Below are positions 7,060 through 16,839 of a stretch of DNA of 64,000 nucleotides, piece after piece; within the stretch, counting starts at the first letter, position 1, and each line of letters opens with the position of its first letter. This stretch comes from Bacteroidales bacterium (lineage in GTDB: Bacteria; Bacteroidota; Bacteroidia; Bacteroidales; F082), in the NCBI GenBank assembly GCA_028704385.1, contig JAQVLA010000009.1, positions 1 to 64,000 on the forward strand, written 5' to 3'. The notes below the pieces were generated by a model. That model saw only the letters and a list, made by a program, of their open reading frames with translations, did not search any database and was not told the origin of the DNA. A program made the position numbers and the translations under genes.

Positions 7060-8541
7060 TTATTTTACCAGTTCCACCAGCAGTTCTTCAACTGTGTTAA
7101 TGTTTTTTTCGCGCAGTTTTTTCTTAAGTCTCATCTTACAAACCCTCACGCTTTGTGGTGAGATTCCAAGGATGTTAGCCATTTCTTTGCCGTTGAGGTC
7201 GAGGTAGATCAGTACCAGCATACGTTCTTCTGCTTCTGTCAAACTCAGTGCAAACTGCTTGATACGGGTGAAGAAGCCAGGATATATGGCCTTGAACTTA
7301 CCTTTAAAGGTTGTCCAGTCGTCGTTTGTAAGTATTTTCTGTTCGAGCAGTTGCTCCACTTCGGTATCATCAATTCCCTTTGTTATTGCCTGTTTTGTCA
7401 CCTCATCTTGTAACCGGTTTAATAAAGCGTTTTTGCGTGTCAGATCAATCATATATGCCTTTAATTCCTGTTCTTTCACTTCTATGATCTTGGCAGCATT
7501 CAGCAGTTCACGTTCCAGGTTTTCCTTTCTGAATCTCATGCGGATATAATAGCGATACACGGCAAATGTAGCAGCAATCAGGATGATTAAAGCAGAAATG
7601 CCTATCAGCCAGTTGCGATTTACAGCCAGTTTTTTTTCTTTTTGGAGATTTTCGATCTGAAGATTTTTTACTTCAGCACCCAATTTGGCCTGCAATTCGG
7701 CCAGACTTTGCGATTGGTTGAATATCAATATTTTATTTTTTAGTTCGTAGTAAAATTTGAAATACTTAAGTGCAGAATCGGCAAATCCGAATTGTTCGTA
7801 GATCTGTGATAGTTTTTGATAGGCTTCACTTATTCTGAGATCGATTTGTAACTCACGACTGATTTTCAAACTGTGATTTGCAGCTTCAAGTGCCTCTTGC
7901 ATGCGGCCTTCGCGTTGATAGACATCGGCCAGATTATACCAGGAAGCCGCCTCACCGTCTTTATGATCAATATGTTCGTATTGCCGGAGGGCCTCCAGGT
8001 AATACACTTTGGCAGAATCCAGATCACCCATATTCTTGAATATCTGTCCCTGGTTATTACATGCAATACCCAGATCACGAAAGCTTTGCTGCTGTCGGAA
8101 AATTCCGATGGCAATGTTATTATGCCGGAACGCAAGCATATAATCGCCTTGTTCTTTGTAAATCAAACCCATATTTGTATGAGTTAGTCCAAGCAAGCGA
8201 TGCATATCGTGCTTTTGAGCGAGTTCGGCACTTTGAAGGTAACTTTGCATGGCATCACTATTGTTACCAAGTCGCCAATAAACTAGTCCGAGGGTGTTTA
8301 AAACCTTGGCCAGTTGCGTTTCGTGATTTCCTTCTCGTGCCAGTTCGTATGCTTTAGTGATGTGAACCAATGCATTCTGATAGTTTCCTGTGCTCCACTC
8401 GTCCACAGCAAGCCGGTTAATCTCATTTATTCTTTTCAACTCGGTACTGTCGGGAGTAGAAAAGGATGGTGCTGCTGCAGTTGTAAGGAGCCACAGCAGA
8501 ATACACCATCCATGAACACCAACTCTATGTATGATTGACAT
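7060..8541 (-). CDS. TPR / transmembrane / HTH regulator (493 aa)
   Basis: A hydrophobic N-terminal signal segment (to about residue 28) is followed by about six tetratricopeptide repeats (residues 35-270, e.g. KVLNTLGLVYWRLGN and THTNMGLIYKEQGDY), a coiled segment, one membrane helix near residue 315 (WLIGISALIILIAATFAVY), a cytoplasmic coiled coil and a C-terminal LuxR-type helix-turn-helix (LTEAEERMLVLIYLDLNGKE, then ILGISPQSVRVCKMRLKKKL). This architecture, with sensing repeats outside and a DNA-binding domain inside, is widespread in Bacteroidota. It lies 53 bases downstream of the large T9SS protein gene on the same strand, so the two may be co-transcribed. The ligand and targets are unknown. 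Confidence 0.85.
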   Translation of the reverse strand: MSIIHRVGVHGWCILLWLLTTAAAPSFSTPDSTELKRINEINRLAVDEWSTGNYQNALVHITKAYELAREGNHETQLAKVLNTLGLVYWRLGNNSDAMQSYLQSAELAQKHDMHRLLGLTHTNMGLIYKEQGDYMLAFRHNNIAIGIFRQQQSFRDLGIACNNQGQIFKNMGDLDSAKVYYLEALRQYEHIDHKDGEAASWYNLADVYQREGRMQEALEAANHSLKISRELQIDLRISEAYQKLSQIYEQFGFADSALKYFKFYYELKNKILIFNQSQSLAELQAKLGAEVKNLQIENLQKEKKLAVNRNWLIGISALIILIAATFAVYRYYIRMRFRKENLERELLNAAKIIEVKEQELKAYMIDLTRKNALLNRLQDEVTKQAITKGIDDTEVEQLLEQKILTNDDWTTFKGKFKAIYPGFFTRIKQFALSLTEAEERMLVLIYLDLNGKEMANILGISPQSVRVCKMRLKKKLREKNINTVEELLVELVK

Positions 8542-8594
8542 CTTATTTACTGACCAACTTTCACTAATACATTTTTCTAAGTATGGTTTTAACG

Positions 8595-11546
8595 CTATTT
8601 CACAAGCAGTTTACCTGACTGTTTGTTTTCTTCAAATCCAACGGTATAAATATACGTTCCTTTCTCCAATTGGCTCACATCAATCTTCACCTTGTTGTTT
8701 CCGGAGGTCAAATATCCTTCAAAGGGAATCATCACCAGCCTGCCATTGATATCATTTAGCTCGATTCTAAGGTTTCCACTTCTTTCGAGATTAAGGGGCA
8801 GTATGGAATATTCTTTTGCCGGATTTGGCCAAGGTTGTCCAAGCCTGGCTGCTTGTGATGATTCGGATTCATTTATATCTACTGTGATATGTTCCGATTC
8901 AAAGAAATATACCCCTCCAAATTGGTCCATTTCGTTTGAGATTGTACCTGAAAGCATTAATCTTCCATCAGGCATGGGTAACAACATACATGGATAGAAA
9001 TCAGACAACTCAGGACCGTAATAGAATTCTTCTGTAAGTTCACCTTCGGGTGTGAGTTTCACTAAAGTGCCCAGAGGCATGGCACCTGCTGAATAGTAGG
9101 GTTTCATTGGATAGGGGGAAGAAGTCATTTGAGTGTACAGGTAGAAATTATCGGCCGCATCAAGATGAACATCTCTGTGGAACCTGAAAAATTCAGTCTC
9201 ATAAACAGCAATGAAATTGCCATCTTCATCATATTTTACCATGATTACTTTATTATTAAGCCCGTCAATAACACTAAATCCTGTTACAATGATGTCTCCA
9301 TTACTCAACTGTAAGGTTTCGTACGAATTTACCCTGCGTCCGTTTTCTGCATAATTCTGCTTCCAGATTAGTTCACCGGACTGATTAAGCCGCATCACAA
9401 TCAACTGCTGTTCAAAGGTGTTCCGGTCCTCCACATAGCCATTCACAAAAACATCTCCATCAACTGAAATATGAAGCGACTTGCCTGATGTATTCATATT
9501 TTCTTCCGGGAAATAACTCAGCCATATCAGCTCGCCAGCGGGTGAATACTTTAAGATGGTTATGTCGGTTTCCTGACTGATCCAGCCTCCGGTACCAGCT
9601 TTTCCGGTGAGGTAAATATTTCCGGAGGCATCTGTTTTAACATCAGAAACGCTGTTTAGTTCATCGTTGTAGCCAGGCCTGGTCTCATATGAAGTCCACA
9701 AGTCTTCACCATTAGCCGAAATCTTTCTGGTCAGGTATTTTATTTTGCCTTCATGCTGAGCACTTCCTGCCATGATAACATTGTCATTCTGGTCGAGTGT
9801 AAAAGCCTCATACATAGTACTTCCAGGCATTTCTTCCTTTTCCCACAGCAGATCACCATGTGTATTATACTTCTTTATCCTCATTGGACCTTCAAATTCG
9901 GGCATCAGAAATACAACCAAATCTCCGTTATCGGCGATCCGCATTTGGATTCCGTTTGCCAGATTATCATTCAGACCACTAAAGTTTTGTTCCCACTCAA
10001 ATGAACCGGAACTACTATATTTTGAAACTACATACACCCTGTAAAGCTCAATGCCAATAATAGTATCATACATTCCGGTGAGGTATGTATTATTTTGAGC
10101 GTCATTGTAAGTTGTGAGCAATTGAATGGCTGATGCACCGTCGTTGGTGTGCTTAAGGTCCCACACAAAAGCATCTTGCTCATACGAAACCTTGGCCACT
10201 TCGAAGGTTCCTCCCAGATCAGTGTAAAATGATTTGAAAGTAAGGTACAAGTCGCCCGCCTCGTCAGAAGCCAGTTGCAAAAACTCGATAAAACCTCCAT
10301 AGCCGGTATTCACTCTGTTGTAGGCCCATTCTCCGGTAATATTGCCTTGGCTGTCATAGCGTAAGGCTCTGAGACGATCGTCGAAGGTTTCGGCATCGTA
10401 ACCCCATCCTGATACTATTGGATTTCCTGAAGCATCTATTGTAAAGTTGACAGGACGAACGTCTATCAGATCGTTGGTCAGCTGTATCCAGTTTTCGGTG
10501 CCATCATAATTGTAGGAAACCAATATTGTTCCATCATCAACCCATCCACTGGTATGACGTCCGGCAGCATAGATAAAATTATCAACACCATTTTCGATGA
10601 AAAGACCCTGTGACCCTTCAGTATCTACAGTATTCTCCCAAACAATATTACCTGCCTGATCGTACTTTAAGGTATGCATATGGGGTTCGGCCGAGTTAAG
10701 AATTCCTGTAACATACCAGTTTCCATCCGGATCAGCAGTTATTCCCCTGGCAACTGAATTGATTTGTGGATTGTCTTCGTCCTCGTACAGATGACTCCAC
10801 AGGGTTTCGCCTGATTCGGAATAGACAATGGTATAATAACATTGGTAAAACTGACTATTGCCATGATAACCTGTGATGCCGATACTCCCATCGTTATTAA
10901 TATGCATATCTTTTGGTTCAATATAGGAATCAGGAAGATTATTCTCGACCATCCTGTACCATTGCAATGATCCGGATGAATTGTATTTGAGCGTTATCCA
11001 GGTAGCGTTTTCACCTGTATAAGTGATCCCTGTGATCAGTATATTACCGGCATCGTCGGTTGCAATTTTAGAGGGAACCTCCATAAATTGATCATCACCC
11101 GCAAAAATTGACTCCCATATGGTTTCACCAGCTATGGCACTCAGTTTAAGAGTAATCATGTCCATATCATGTCCATTCCATTTAACTCCGGAAACAATTG
11201 GATTTTCCAGCTCATCCAAGGTGATGGCAAGGCCGTATTCCGAACTGTATTTTGCAACAGGAAGTCGTTTTTCCCAAACGAGTTCACCCTCGGCGTTTAC
11301 ACATATCACAACAAAATTACCTGCAGCAGCGTCATAATCTGCGCTTGTTCCTGTAATGTAGGTGTAACCGTCAACAGATGTTACCGAAGCAAATGGTACA
11401 TCCATACCATTATTGGTATGCGTATAAAAATCGTAAGCTGCATCAAATTTGAAAGGGTTTGCAACCTGATTTACCTGAGCGAATGAAAATGATGTTGTCA
11501 TAATCATCGCGAATAAGAAAATGAAAAAGTAAGATTTTGAATTCAT
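8595..11546 (-). CDS. T9SS-secreted beta-propeller repeat protein (984 aa)
   Basis: The chosen ATG at 11546 begins a classical signal peptide (MNSKSYFFIFLFAMIMTTSF, cleavage after FAQ); the frame remains open 20 codons upstream but those codons are charged and unlikely. Residues about 40-890 are propeller-like repeats with recurring D-x-G-N-I/D and Y-L-T-G elements (SBBP-like). The C-terminal 85 residues are a type A T9SS sorting domain: PWPNPAKEY, a GRLVMIPFEG strand and a final GTYIYTV...SGKLLVK. The protein should be moved across the outer membrane and anchored or released. The 53-base gap to the TPR/HTH gene downstream suggests a shared transcript. Confidence 0.88.
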   Translation of the reverse strand: MNSKSYFFIFLFAMIMTTSFSFAQVNQVANPFKFDAAYDFYTHTNNGMDVPFASVTSVDGYTYITGTSADYDAAAGNFVVICVNAEGELVWEKRLPVAKYSSEYGLAITLDELENPIVSGVKWNGHDMDMITLKLSAIAGETIWESIFAGDDQFMEVPSKIATDDAGNILITGITYTGENATWITLKYNSSGSLQWYRMVENNLPDSYIEPKDMHINNDGSIGITGYHGNSQFYQCYYTIVYSESGETLWSHLYEDEDNPQINSVARGITADPDGNWYVTGILNSAEPHMHTLKYDQAGNIVWENTVDTEGSQGLFIENGVDNFIYAAGRHTSGWVDDGTILVSYNYDGTENWIQLTNDLIDVRPVNFTIDASGNPIVSGWGYDAETFDDRLRALRYDSQGNITGEWAYNRVNTGYGGFIEFLQLASDEAGDLYLTFKSFYTDLGGTFEVAKVSYEQDAFVWDLKHTNDGASAIQLLTTYNDAQNNTYLTGMYDTIIGIELYRVYVVSKYSSSGSFEWEQNFSGLNDNLANGIQMRIADNGDLVVFLMPEFEGPMRIKKYNTHGDLLWEKEEMPGSTMYEAFTLDQNDNVIMAGSAQHEGKIKYLTRKISANGEDLWTSYETRPGYNDELNSVSDVKTDASGNIYLTGKAGTGGWISQETDITILKYSPAGELIWLSYFPEENMNTSGKSLHISVDGDVFVNGYVEDRNTFEQQLIVMRLNQSGELIWKQNYAENGRRVNSYETLQLSNGDIIVTGFSVIDGLNNKVIMVKYDEDGNFIAVYETEFFRFHRDVHLDAADNFYLYTQMTSSPYPMKPYYSAGAMPLGTLVKLTPEGELTEEFYYGPELSDFYPCMLLPMPDGRLMLSGTISNEMDQFGGVYFFESEHITVDINESESSQAARLGQPWPNPAKEYSILPLNLERSGNLRIELNDINGRLVMIPFEGYLTSGNNKVKIDVSQLEKGTYIYTVGFEENKQSGKLLVK

Positions 11547-11603
11547 AATTATTTTTTTTGATTCGTGATGCTTTTGCAGGCGGTCACGAAAATGATTACG
11601 GTT

Positions 11604-11611
11604 CAAAAGTA
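11604..11611 (-). promoter_or_regulatory. Promoter -7 box for the T9SS propeller gene
   Basis: On the minus strand the box reads TACTTTTG (TAnnTTTG). It lies about 58 bases ahead of the ATG at 11546 and inside the unlikely longer reading frame, which supports the shorter start. No clear TTTG at -33 was found. Confidence 0.4.
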
Positions 11612-11963
11612 AAGTTCAACTTATGAAAATCTATAGAAATGGTGTTGACAAAAATGTTGACAGTGTACATTTCGTGCCAAAATGCATCGTGTAACTTGCA
11701 GATTGTCAATAAAAATGGAGTTTCTTTTGAGGTTACTGCCTTTTTCAAAAGTTACGAATCAGCATAGCGGTGTTGAAAATACCGAAACCAAGTCTGCTGA
11801 ACACAGAAAGATACCTGGATAAACCAGTTGGGAGTTTGGTTCGTAAACTTTTTCGAAATCTTTAAGCTTCACCTCAACTTACGTAATGACAAATGGAATA
11901 ATTTTTAAATATGATAACGGAACGGCAAGTGATTTTTTTGAAGCTTATACCCATATCAATCCC
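11612..11963. other. Intergenic stretch, nothing recognised
   Basis: These 350 bases lie between the propeller gene's promoter and the kelch/T9SS pseudogene. There are two close copies of TGTTGACA (around 11643 and 11655), an echo too short to assign. No gene, terminator or long repeat was seen. Confidence 0.4.
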
Positions 11964-12457
11964 TCAACAGCTTTTTAGATGCAAATTTTTATCCTCAAAA
12001 ATTACAGTCAATAACAATTGCTCTGTTGTGAGTTTCTTTCTGAACTTTATAGGAATTGTGTTTTCACCCGCTGCAAATATTTCTGGTTCAGATGTTAATT
12101 TTATCTCTCCTAAATTATTGGTAATAATATAACTTACACTAACTTCACTTTCAGGTTAAATGATAAAAATAAATCATTTTTAAATGGATTGGGGAAGACC
12201 GTAACCTCATCGAGATAATGTCCGTCAATCTCTAAGGCATTATGCCGGAAATGCATTAAAGGGCTGCCTGTCATGAAATCCGTCTTTACGGCCTCCGATG
12301 ATTAACCATTTTCCTTGGTGCTGTGCAAAAGCGTAGGAGTGTATTCCCGGAAAGAAATTGGTACAAGCAAAATATCCTATTTAAAAGTACGCTGGCCGGA
12401 CACATTTAATCCAAGGAAGAGTAGTAAAAGCCTCGTATATTTTAAGCTAAACTTCAT
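11964..12457 (-). pseudogene. Decayed kelch-repeat T9SS protein
   Basis: Translating the minus strand in three frames gives ordered pieces of one protein. A signal peptide (MKFSLKYTRLLLLFLGLN...SGQ) starts at 12457 and is stopped by TAG. A kelch-like piece follows in another frame (FFPGIHSYAFAQHQGKWLII, then GGRKDGFHDRQPF). Then comes a T9SS sorting-domain piece (YLDEVTVFPNPFKNDLFLSF) and finally, after a frame change, its continuation to a stop at 11964 (VSVSYIITNNLGEIKL and onward). An intact protein of this kind has several hundred residues between the kelch start and the sorting domain, so there is a large internal deletion plus at least three frame breaks. The adjacent lipoprotein gene ends 12 bases away. 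Confidence 0.7.
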
Positions 12458-12468
12458 ATTTGCAGCGG

Positions 12469-13266
12469 TTAATGCGATTTGGTAACTGGTGGAGCTGTCA
12501 CTTTTTCCATTTCGTAGGATGTAACAAGGTTATTGGCTCTCAGCCCTGACCAGCTCATTGTATTACCATCTGTAGTGATGTTCCAGCATTCATAGGCATG
12601 TCCGGTTTCTCCACTGATCAGGTCGTTGCTGTAGTTTGAGGCAAAAAAATCGCCATACAGGAAATAACGGCCTTCATTGTCAGCTTTCTTAATCCAGTTG
12701 CCATTCTCATCCTGATAGTAATAATTGTAGTTGCCGTCAGCAAAGTATTCCCAATAATGAAAAGCAGTGTCGGCAGTTGCAGTTGTTGTGCTTTTGCCAT
12801 ACCAAACGCCCGTAAACTGGCTACTCAGGTCATTGTTTATTTTGCTGCAAGTATAGGTCTTGCTGTCCGGAAAGCTTTCGCCGTCGATTGTAAATACAGG
12901 CACTGAATATTTGAGGGTAGAAGCATCCAGCAAAATAATTTTGAACTCCATATAATAAGCCTTCCCCAAAACATCAGTGCCGTTTATGATAATTCTGTCA
13001 TCGTTGAGGTCGTAGGTATAATTGCTGTTTTCTTCCCACCGGAAATTATTTTCATCCAGTTGAAATCCAGTGGCATACATCTCTGTTTTGTCTGGTTTTA
13101 GCTCAATCACAAAAGTGTTGTCGGTCAAAACAGGCTGATCGTTCACCAGGGTATTGATCCACATGCCCAAAAGAAGTTCGTCAGTTTGGTTTGTTTCATC
13201 CTTTTTACAAGCTGATAGCATTAAGATCATCAGGCTGAACAGCCCTAATGTATTGAGTGTTTTCAT
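12469..13266 (-). CDS. Lipoprotein of unknown function (265 aa)
   Basis: A lipoprotein signal peptide with lipobox LSAC (Cys20) is followed by KKDE, so it is probably surface or outer-membrane anchored. The mature part is made of two similar beta-rich segments, each beginning LLGMWINT or FTGVWYGKS, as in lipocalin-like and DUF-type lipoproteins that measure W-x-G strands. It contains several Tyr/Asn-rich stretches. The partner is not known. Its stop is 12 bases from the start of the decayed kelch/T9SS gene, so the two were likely one operon. Confidence 0.8.
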   Translation of the reverse strand: MKTLNTLGLFSLMILMLSACKKDETNQTDELLLGMWINTLVNDQPVLTDNTFVIELKPDKTEMYATGFQLDENNFRWEENSNYTYDLNDDRIIINGTDVLGKAYYMEFKIILLDASTLKYSVPVFTIDGESFPDSKTYTCSKINNDLSSQFTGVWYGKSTTTATADTAFHYWEYFADGNYNYYYQDENGNWIKKADNEGRYFLYGDFFASNYSNDLISGETGHAYECWNITTDGNTMSWSGLRANNLVTSYEMEKVTAPPVTKSH

Positions 13267-13502
13267 TTGAGTTATTGTTATAATTGTTTGATGTTAATGG
13301 TGTAATTATATAATTATAAATAAAATATGGATTGATTCTTAAAGAACGATGAAAGGGAGCTTCGTACAGCTATTCAAATGTAGGAATTAATTTGATTGCG
13401 ACCAGGGATTAATTCTTTACTGGCAAAGGATGCCTTCATCAGATACCTAAAGGTATTGGATACGATTTTATTTTATTGGACAAATGTGCAAAACTACAAG
13501 GA

Positions 13503-14423
13503 TCAAAAGTATAGCCAGTAAAATTTGATGTTTTCAGTTTTATCGAACGAAATTGCAGGCATAGGCACCTTGATAAAACTGAGTGCAGTTAATACAAATT
13601 TTAGCCCTTTGTGTTTTGTTTTGATTTTTCGGAGGTTGATGTCGGGACTGAGCAGAAAAACAGGCCTCCGAGTGAAATCCGGAAGGGGATGGCCATCATA
13701 TTCGGTTGGATTTTCTGTGGCACCAGTCATTCCTTCGGCACTATAACCAAAAGCGATATCGAGCCACGAAGGAAAGCGTGATGTTTCCGGAAGAAAAGAT
13801 TTGGGATTGACAGCCAGCCAGTAGGTTTGTCCGTTATAATCCTTCAGCAAAGCCTGAAAACCATTAGCCCCGAGCAAATCTGGACGATACTGCCGGTAGG
13901 TAGTTCCGTGATAGGAATATTTAAGGCTGATGCGTTGTTCCTTCCATAATAGTTGCTGGCTGATGAATAATGCTGTTCCGGCAGTGTTGGCTATCAGATC
14001 ACCGGTTGAGGCACCCCATTCAGCCGAAAAGCCATCAAAGATTTCCACTGTCATCAGAAAGGCAAAACCAACCGAACCACCAATCCAAACGGCTTTTTTT
14101 TCGGGCAGACCGGCCCAACGAAAGGCATCATAGCCATAACGTCCCACTTGATAGGCCGTGGTAGCATGGCCCACTTTATCCATCCCCAGCCATTCGTGGT
14201 TGTCGTTGATGAAATGAAAATGGCTTTGTGGATATCCGTCGTACCATAGAAAGTACAAACCTGTCATACTCAAGGCGTATCCGCCAGCCAGACCATAACT
14301 GAGTGTTTTAAGTTTTTTGTCTGATACATTCTTTTGCCAGGTCAAACTGTCCTGAGCTAGTATTGTTTGAAAACTAAACAATAGTAACAATCCGATCAAT
14401 GTCAGCCTGTTAGTAGAGGCCAT
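13503..14423 (-). CDS. DUF2279 (YfiM-like) envelope protein (306 aa)
   Basis: An N-terminal signal peptide (cleavage after ILAQ) precedes a DUF2279 domain, with the family pattern DKVGHATTAYQVGRYGYD, a GGSVGFAFLMTVEIFDG helix and GDLIANTAGTALF. About 130 residues of beta-rich sequence follow the domain. The family is found in Bacteroidota and proteobacterial envelope proteins but its role is unknown. The first codon of the longer frame is TTG, so I use the ATG at 14423. It overlaps the end of the phosphohexomutase gene by 14 bases, so it is the last gene of the dapF operon. Confidence 0.82.
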   Translation of the reverse strand: MASTNRLTLIGLLLLFSFQTILAQDSLTWQKNVSDKKLKTLSYGLAGGYALSMTGLYFLWYDGYPQSHFHFINDNHEWLGMDKVGHATTAYQVGRYGYDAFRWAGLPEKKAVWIGGSVGFAFLMTVEIFDGFSAEWGASTGDLIANTAGTALFISQQLLWKEQRISLKYSYHGTTYRQYRPDLLGANGFQALLKDYNGQTYWLAVNPKSFLPETSRFPSWLDIAFGYSAEGMTGATENPTEYDGHPLPDFTRRPVFLLSPDINLRKIKTKHKGLKFVLTALSFIKVPMPAISFDKTENIKFYWLYF

Positions 14424-15753
14424 CAATTATCGTTTTGGATTGGGTAATCACTTCTTCCAGCTTTTCGTGACTTTTGGCTTCTGCAATAAAACGCAGGTAA
14501 GGTTCGGTATTGGAAGGCCGGATGTTAAACCACCAGTCAGCAAAATCCAGCCTCACTCCATCGAAATCCATACGGTTTACAGGGGTGTCAGTTTTTTCAA
14601 ACCAATTACAAACGGCCTGAATGGCTTCGGATTTTTTTTCAATTTTAAAGTTTATCTCACCCGAATTGAAGTAGCTGCTAATGTTTCGGATGAGGTTGGA
14701 GAGGGTGAAGCCGGCAATTTTGAATCGAGACAGTAAATCAAGCACGATCAGCGCTGCAAGTAGTGCGCTGTCGGAATAATAAAAATCGCGAAAATAATAA
14801 TGCCCTGCCAGTTCGCCCCCGTAAAGTCCGTCCATTTCGCGCAGCTTTGCAGCTCCATAGGCCCTTCCAACACGCCAGGTTTCTACCCGTGTGTTGAACT
14901 GATGGAGGTATTCAGGGATGGCTTTTGAGCTTCGGATGTCCTGCAATACTTTTCCTTTTTGACCTTTTTGTTCAAAAAAGTAATGTCCCATCAGCGCGAT
15001 GATCAAATCAGGGGAGATAAACTTCCCGTTTTCGTCGATAAACATCACCCGGTCGGCATCGCCGTCGAAGATGAGACCGATGTCGCATTGCCGGTTGATC
15101 ACCATGCTTTTGATCTGCTCCTGATTGGCTGGGTTGAGCGGGTTCGGATCGTGACCCGGAAAATTGCCATCAGGCAGATCGTTGATGTAAAAAGCATCGC
15201 TGCCAAGCAAATCCTTAATGAATAAACCTGCCATCCCATTGCTACAGTCAACAGCAATACGAAGATTACCGAAGTCACTTTGGTATTTTTTAAGGAAAGC
15301 CAGATAGGCGGCCTGAAGTTCGATTTGGCGAATGTCACCTTTTCTTGCGGCAGGTACGATTTTTTCATGGAGAATTTTCTGTTCAACAAGTTGAAGACCA
15401 TTATCGTAGCCAACCGGAATTGCATTTTTAGCAGATACTTTTAATCCATTGTGATTGATTGGATTATGCGAGGCTGTGATCATCACCGAAGCTGAAAATT
15501 CATATTTAGCCGTAGCCCAATAAATCAATGGGGTGGTGGTAAGTCCGGCATCCGACACATCGGCTCCGGCATCAGTAAGTCCTTTGGCTAGTGCTTCAAA
15601 CACTTCATCACTTGAGAGCCGGCAGTCACGTCCAATCAAAAAGTGCCTGGCATCCAGAACGGCCGGAAGGTGAAAGCCAATTTTATAGGCCAGATCCGCA
15701 TCCCAGTCAGTTCCCCATTCTCCTCTGATATCGTATGCTTTGAAAGCCTTCAT
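14410..15753 (-). CDS. Phosphomannomutase / phosphoglucomutase (447 aa)
   Basis: This alpha-D-phosphohexomutase interconverts hexose 1- and 6-phosphates in the cytoplasm, supplying sugar nucleotides. The phospho-serine loop TASHNPINHNG (Ser95), the metal loop DGDADR (230-235), the sugar-binding GGELAGH and the phosphate-binding RPSNTEPYLR are present in order. Length and layout are normal. Whether mannose or glucose is preferred cannot be told from sequence. It starts 4 bases after the mltG stop and overlaps the DUF2279 gene, so it is firmly within one operon. Confidence 0.94.
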   Translation of the reverse strand: MKAFKAYDIRGEWGTDWDADLAYKIGFHLPAVLDARHFLIGRDCRLSSDEVFEALAKGLTDAGADVSDAGLTTTPLIYWATAKYEFSASVMITASHNPINHNGLKVSAKNAIPVGYDNGLQLVEQKILHEKIVPAARKGDIRQIELQAAYLAFLKKYQSDFGNLRIAVDCSNGMAGLFIKDLLGSDAFYINDLPDGNFPGHDPNPLNPANQEQIKSMVINRQCDIGLIFDGDADRVMFIDENGKFISPDLIIALMGHYFFEQKGQKGKVLQDIRSSKAIPEYLHQFNTRVETWRVGRAYGAAKLREMDGLYGGELAGHYYFRDFYYSDSALLAALIVLDLLSRFKIAGFTLSNLIRNISSYFNSGEINFKIEKKSEAIQAVCNWFEKTDTPVNRMDFDGVRLDFADWWFNIRPSNTEPYLRFIAEAKSHEKLEEVITQSKTIIDGLY

Positions 15754-15756
15754 ACT

Positions 15757-16839
15757 TTATTTTCTTATGTTTAGCCGGTCGAGAGCTTGTCTGTAATTTC
15801 TTGCATTTCTTTCGTGTTCTCTGTTGGTGGCAGCAAAAGCATGATAACCGGACAGATCATCTCTTGCACAGAAAAAATAATAACGATGGTCCTGATAGTT
15901 TAATACGGCATCAATTGATTCTGGTGACGGAATGGTGATGGGGCCTGGTGGCAAACCACCATATTTGTATGTATTATAAGGCGAATCAATAAGCTTGTGT
16001 ACTTCGAGCACCCGTCTGATCTCAAAATCATTTGCGGCAAAAACCAACGTGGGATCGGCCTGAAGACGCCAGCCAGCCTTCAAACGATTGAGATAAACAC
16101 CGGCGATGATGGGTTTTTCATCATTCATATTGGTTTCACGTTCAACAATGGCTGCCAGTGTGGAAACCTCATTCACACTTAGCGGAATGGCTGCTGCCTT
16201 GGCTTTGCGGTTTTCGTCCCAGAAACGCTGATATTCCTGAAACATGCGCGACATGAACTCATTGGCATCGGTAGTCCAGTAAAATTCATAGCTGTTCGGA
16301 ATGAAAAGTGAAGGCAGGGTATAGGTATTAAATCCAAGCTGCGCAATATAAGCTGTATCATTCATCAATGCTACCAGTTCCAGCGAATCGGCTTCTATCT
16401 GCCGGGCTATCTTACCTGCCAGCTGTTGGGGTGTTCTTACATTATTAAAAGTAACCATCACCGGACTTTGGGCACCAGATCGCAAAAGGTTGATCAACTC
16501 GTTATTACTCATACCGTCTTCCACTATATAACGGCCTGGCTTAACAAGCTCAGGATAGCTTTTGTGGCGTGCCAACCATTCAAAATTTTGGCGATGGATG
16601 ATCAGGCCTTTGCTGTAGAGTGTATCCAAAACCGCAGGGTAGTCCGATCCGGTAGGGATATAGATGGCTGTCTGTTGTTTCTGAACCCATACATTCGAAC
16701 TGAAGATAACCTGATAAAGCAGGTAAGCAACTCCCAGCCCAAGAAGAATCAGCATGGCCAACAGCCAAAAAACTATTCTGCGCCATTTGCTTTTCCTTCT
16801 TGACCGGCCGCCGCCGTATTTATAATGATAATAACTCAT
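15757..16839 (-). CDS. mltG: Endolytic murein transglycosylase (360 aa)
   Basis: MltG cuts nascent glycan strands and ends their growth at the inner membrane. An Arg/Lys-rich cytoplasmic tail (GRSRRKSKWRR) and a membrane helix at about 22-42 are followed by a LysM-like part and the YceG catalytic domain; the predicted catalytic Glu is Glu233 in the AAIVERETN motif, followed by AGVYLNRLKAGWRLQADPT. It overlaps the acetyltransferase stop by four bases (ATGA-type), showing translational coupling. Confidence 0.94.
   Translation of the reverse strand: MSYYHYKYGGGRSRRKSKWRRIVFWLLAMLILLGLGVAYLLYQVIFSSNVWVQKQQTAIYIPTGSDYPAVLDTLYSKGLIIHRQNFEWLARHKSYPELVKPGRYIVEDGMSNNELINLLRSGAQSPVMVTFNNVRTPQQLAGKIARQIEADSLELVALMNDTAYIAQLGFNTYTLPSLFIPNSYEFYWTTDANEFMSRMFQEYQRFWDENRKAKAAAIPLSVNEVSTLAAIVERETNMNDEKPIIAGVYLNRLKAGWRLQADPTLVFAANDFEIRRVLEVHKLIDSPYNTYKYGGLPPGPITIPSPESIDAVLNYQDHRYYFFCARDDLSGYHAFAATNREHERNARNYRQALDRLNIRK

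Noticed and set aside
13290-13325. AT-rich palindrome TAATTATATAATTA before the lipoprotein gene
   Set aside because: Simple AT sequence of this kind is expected often in AT-rich intergenic DNA.
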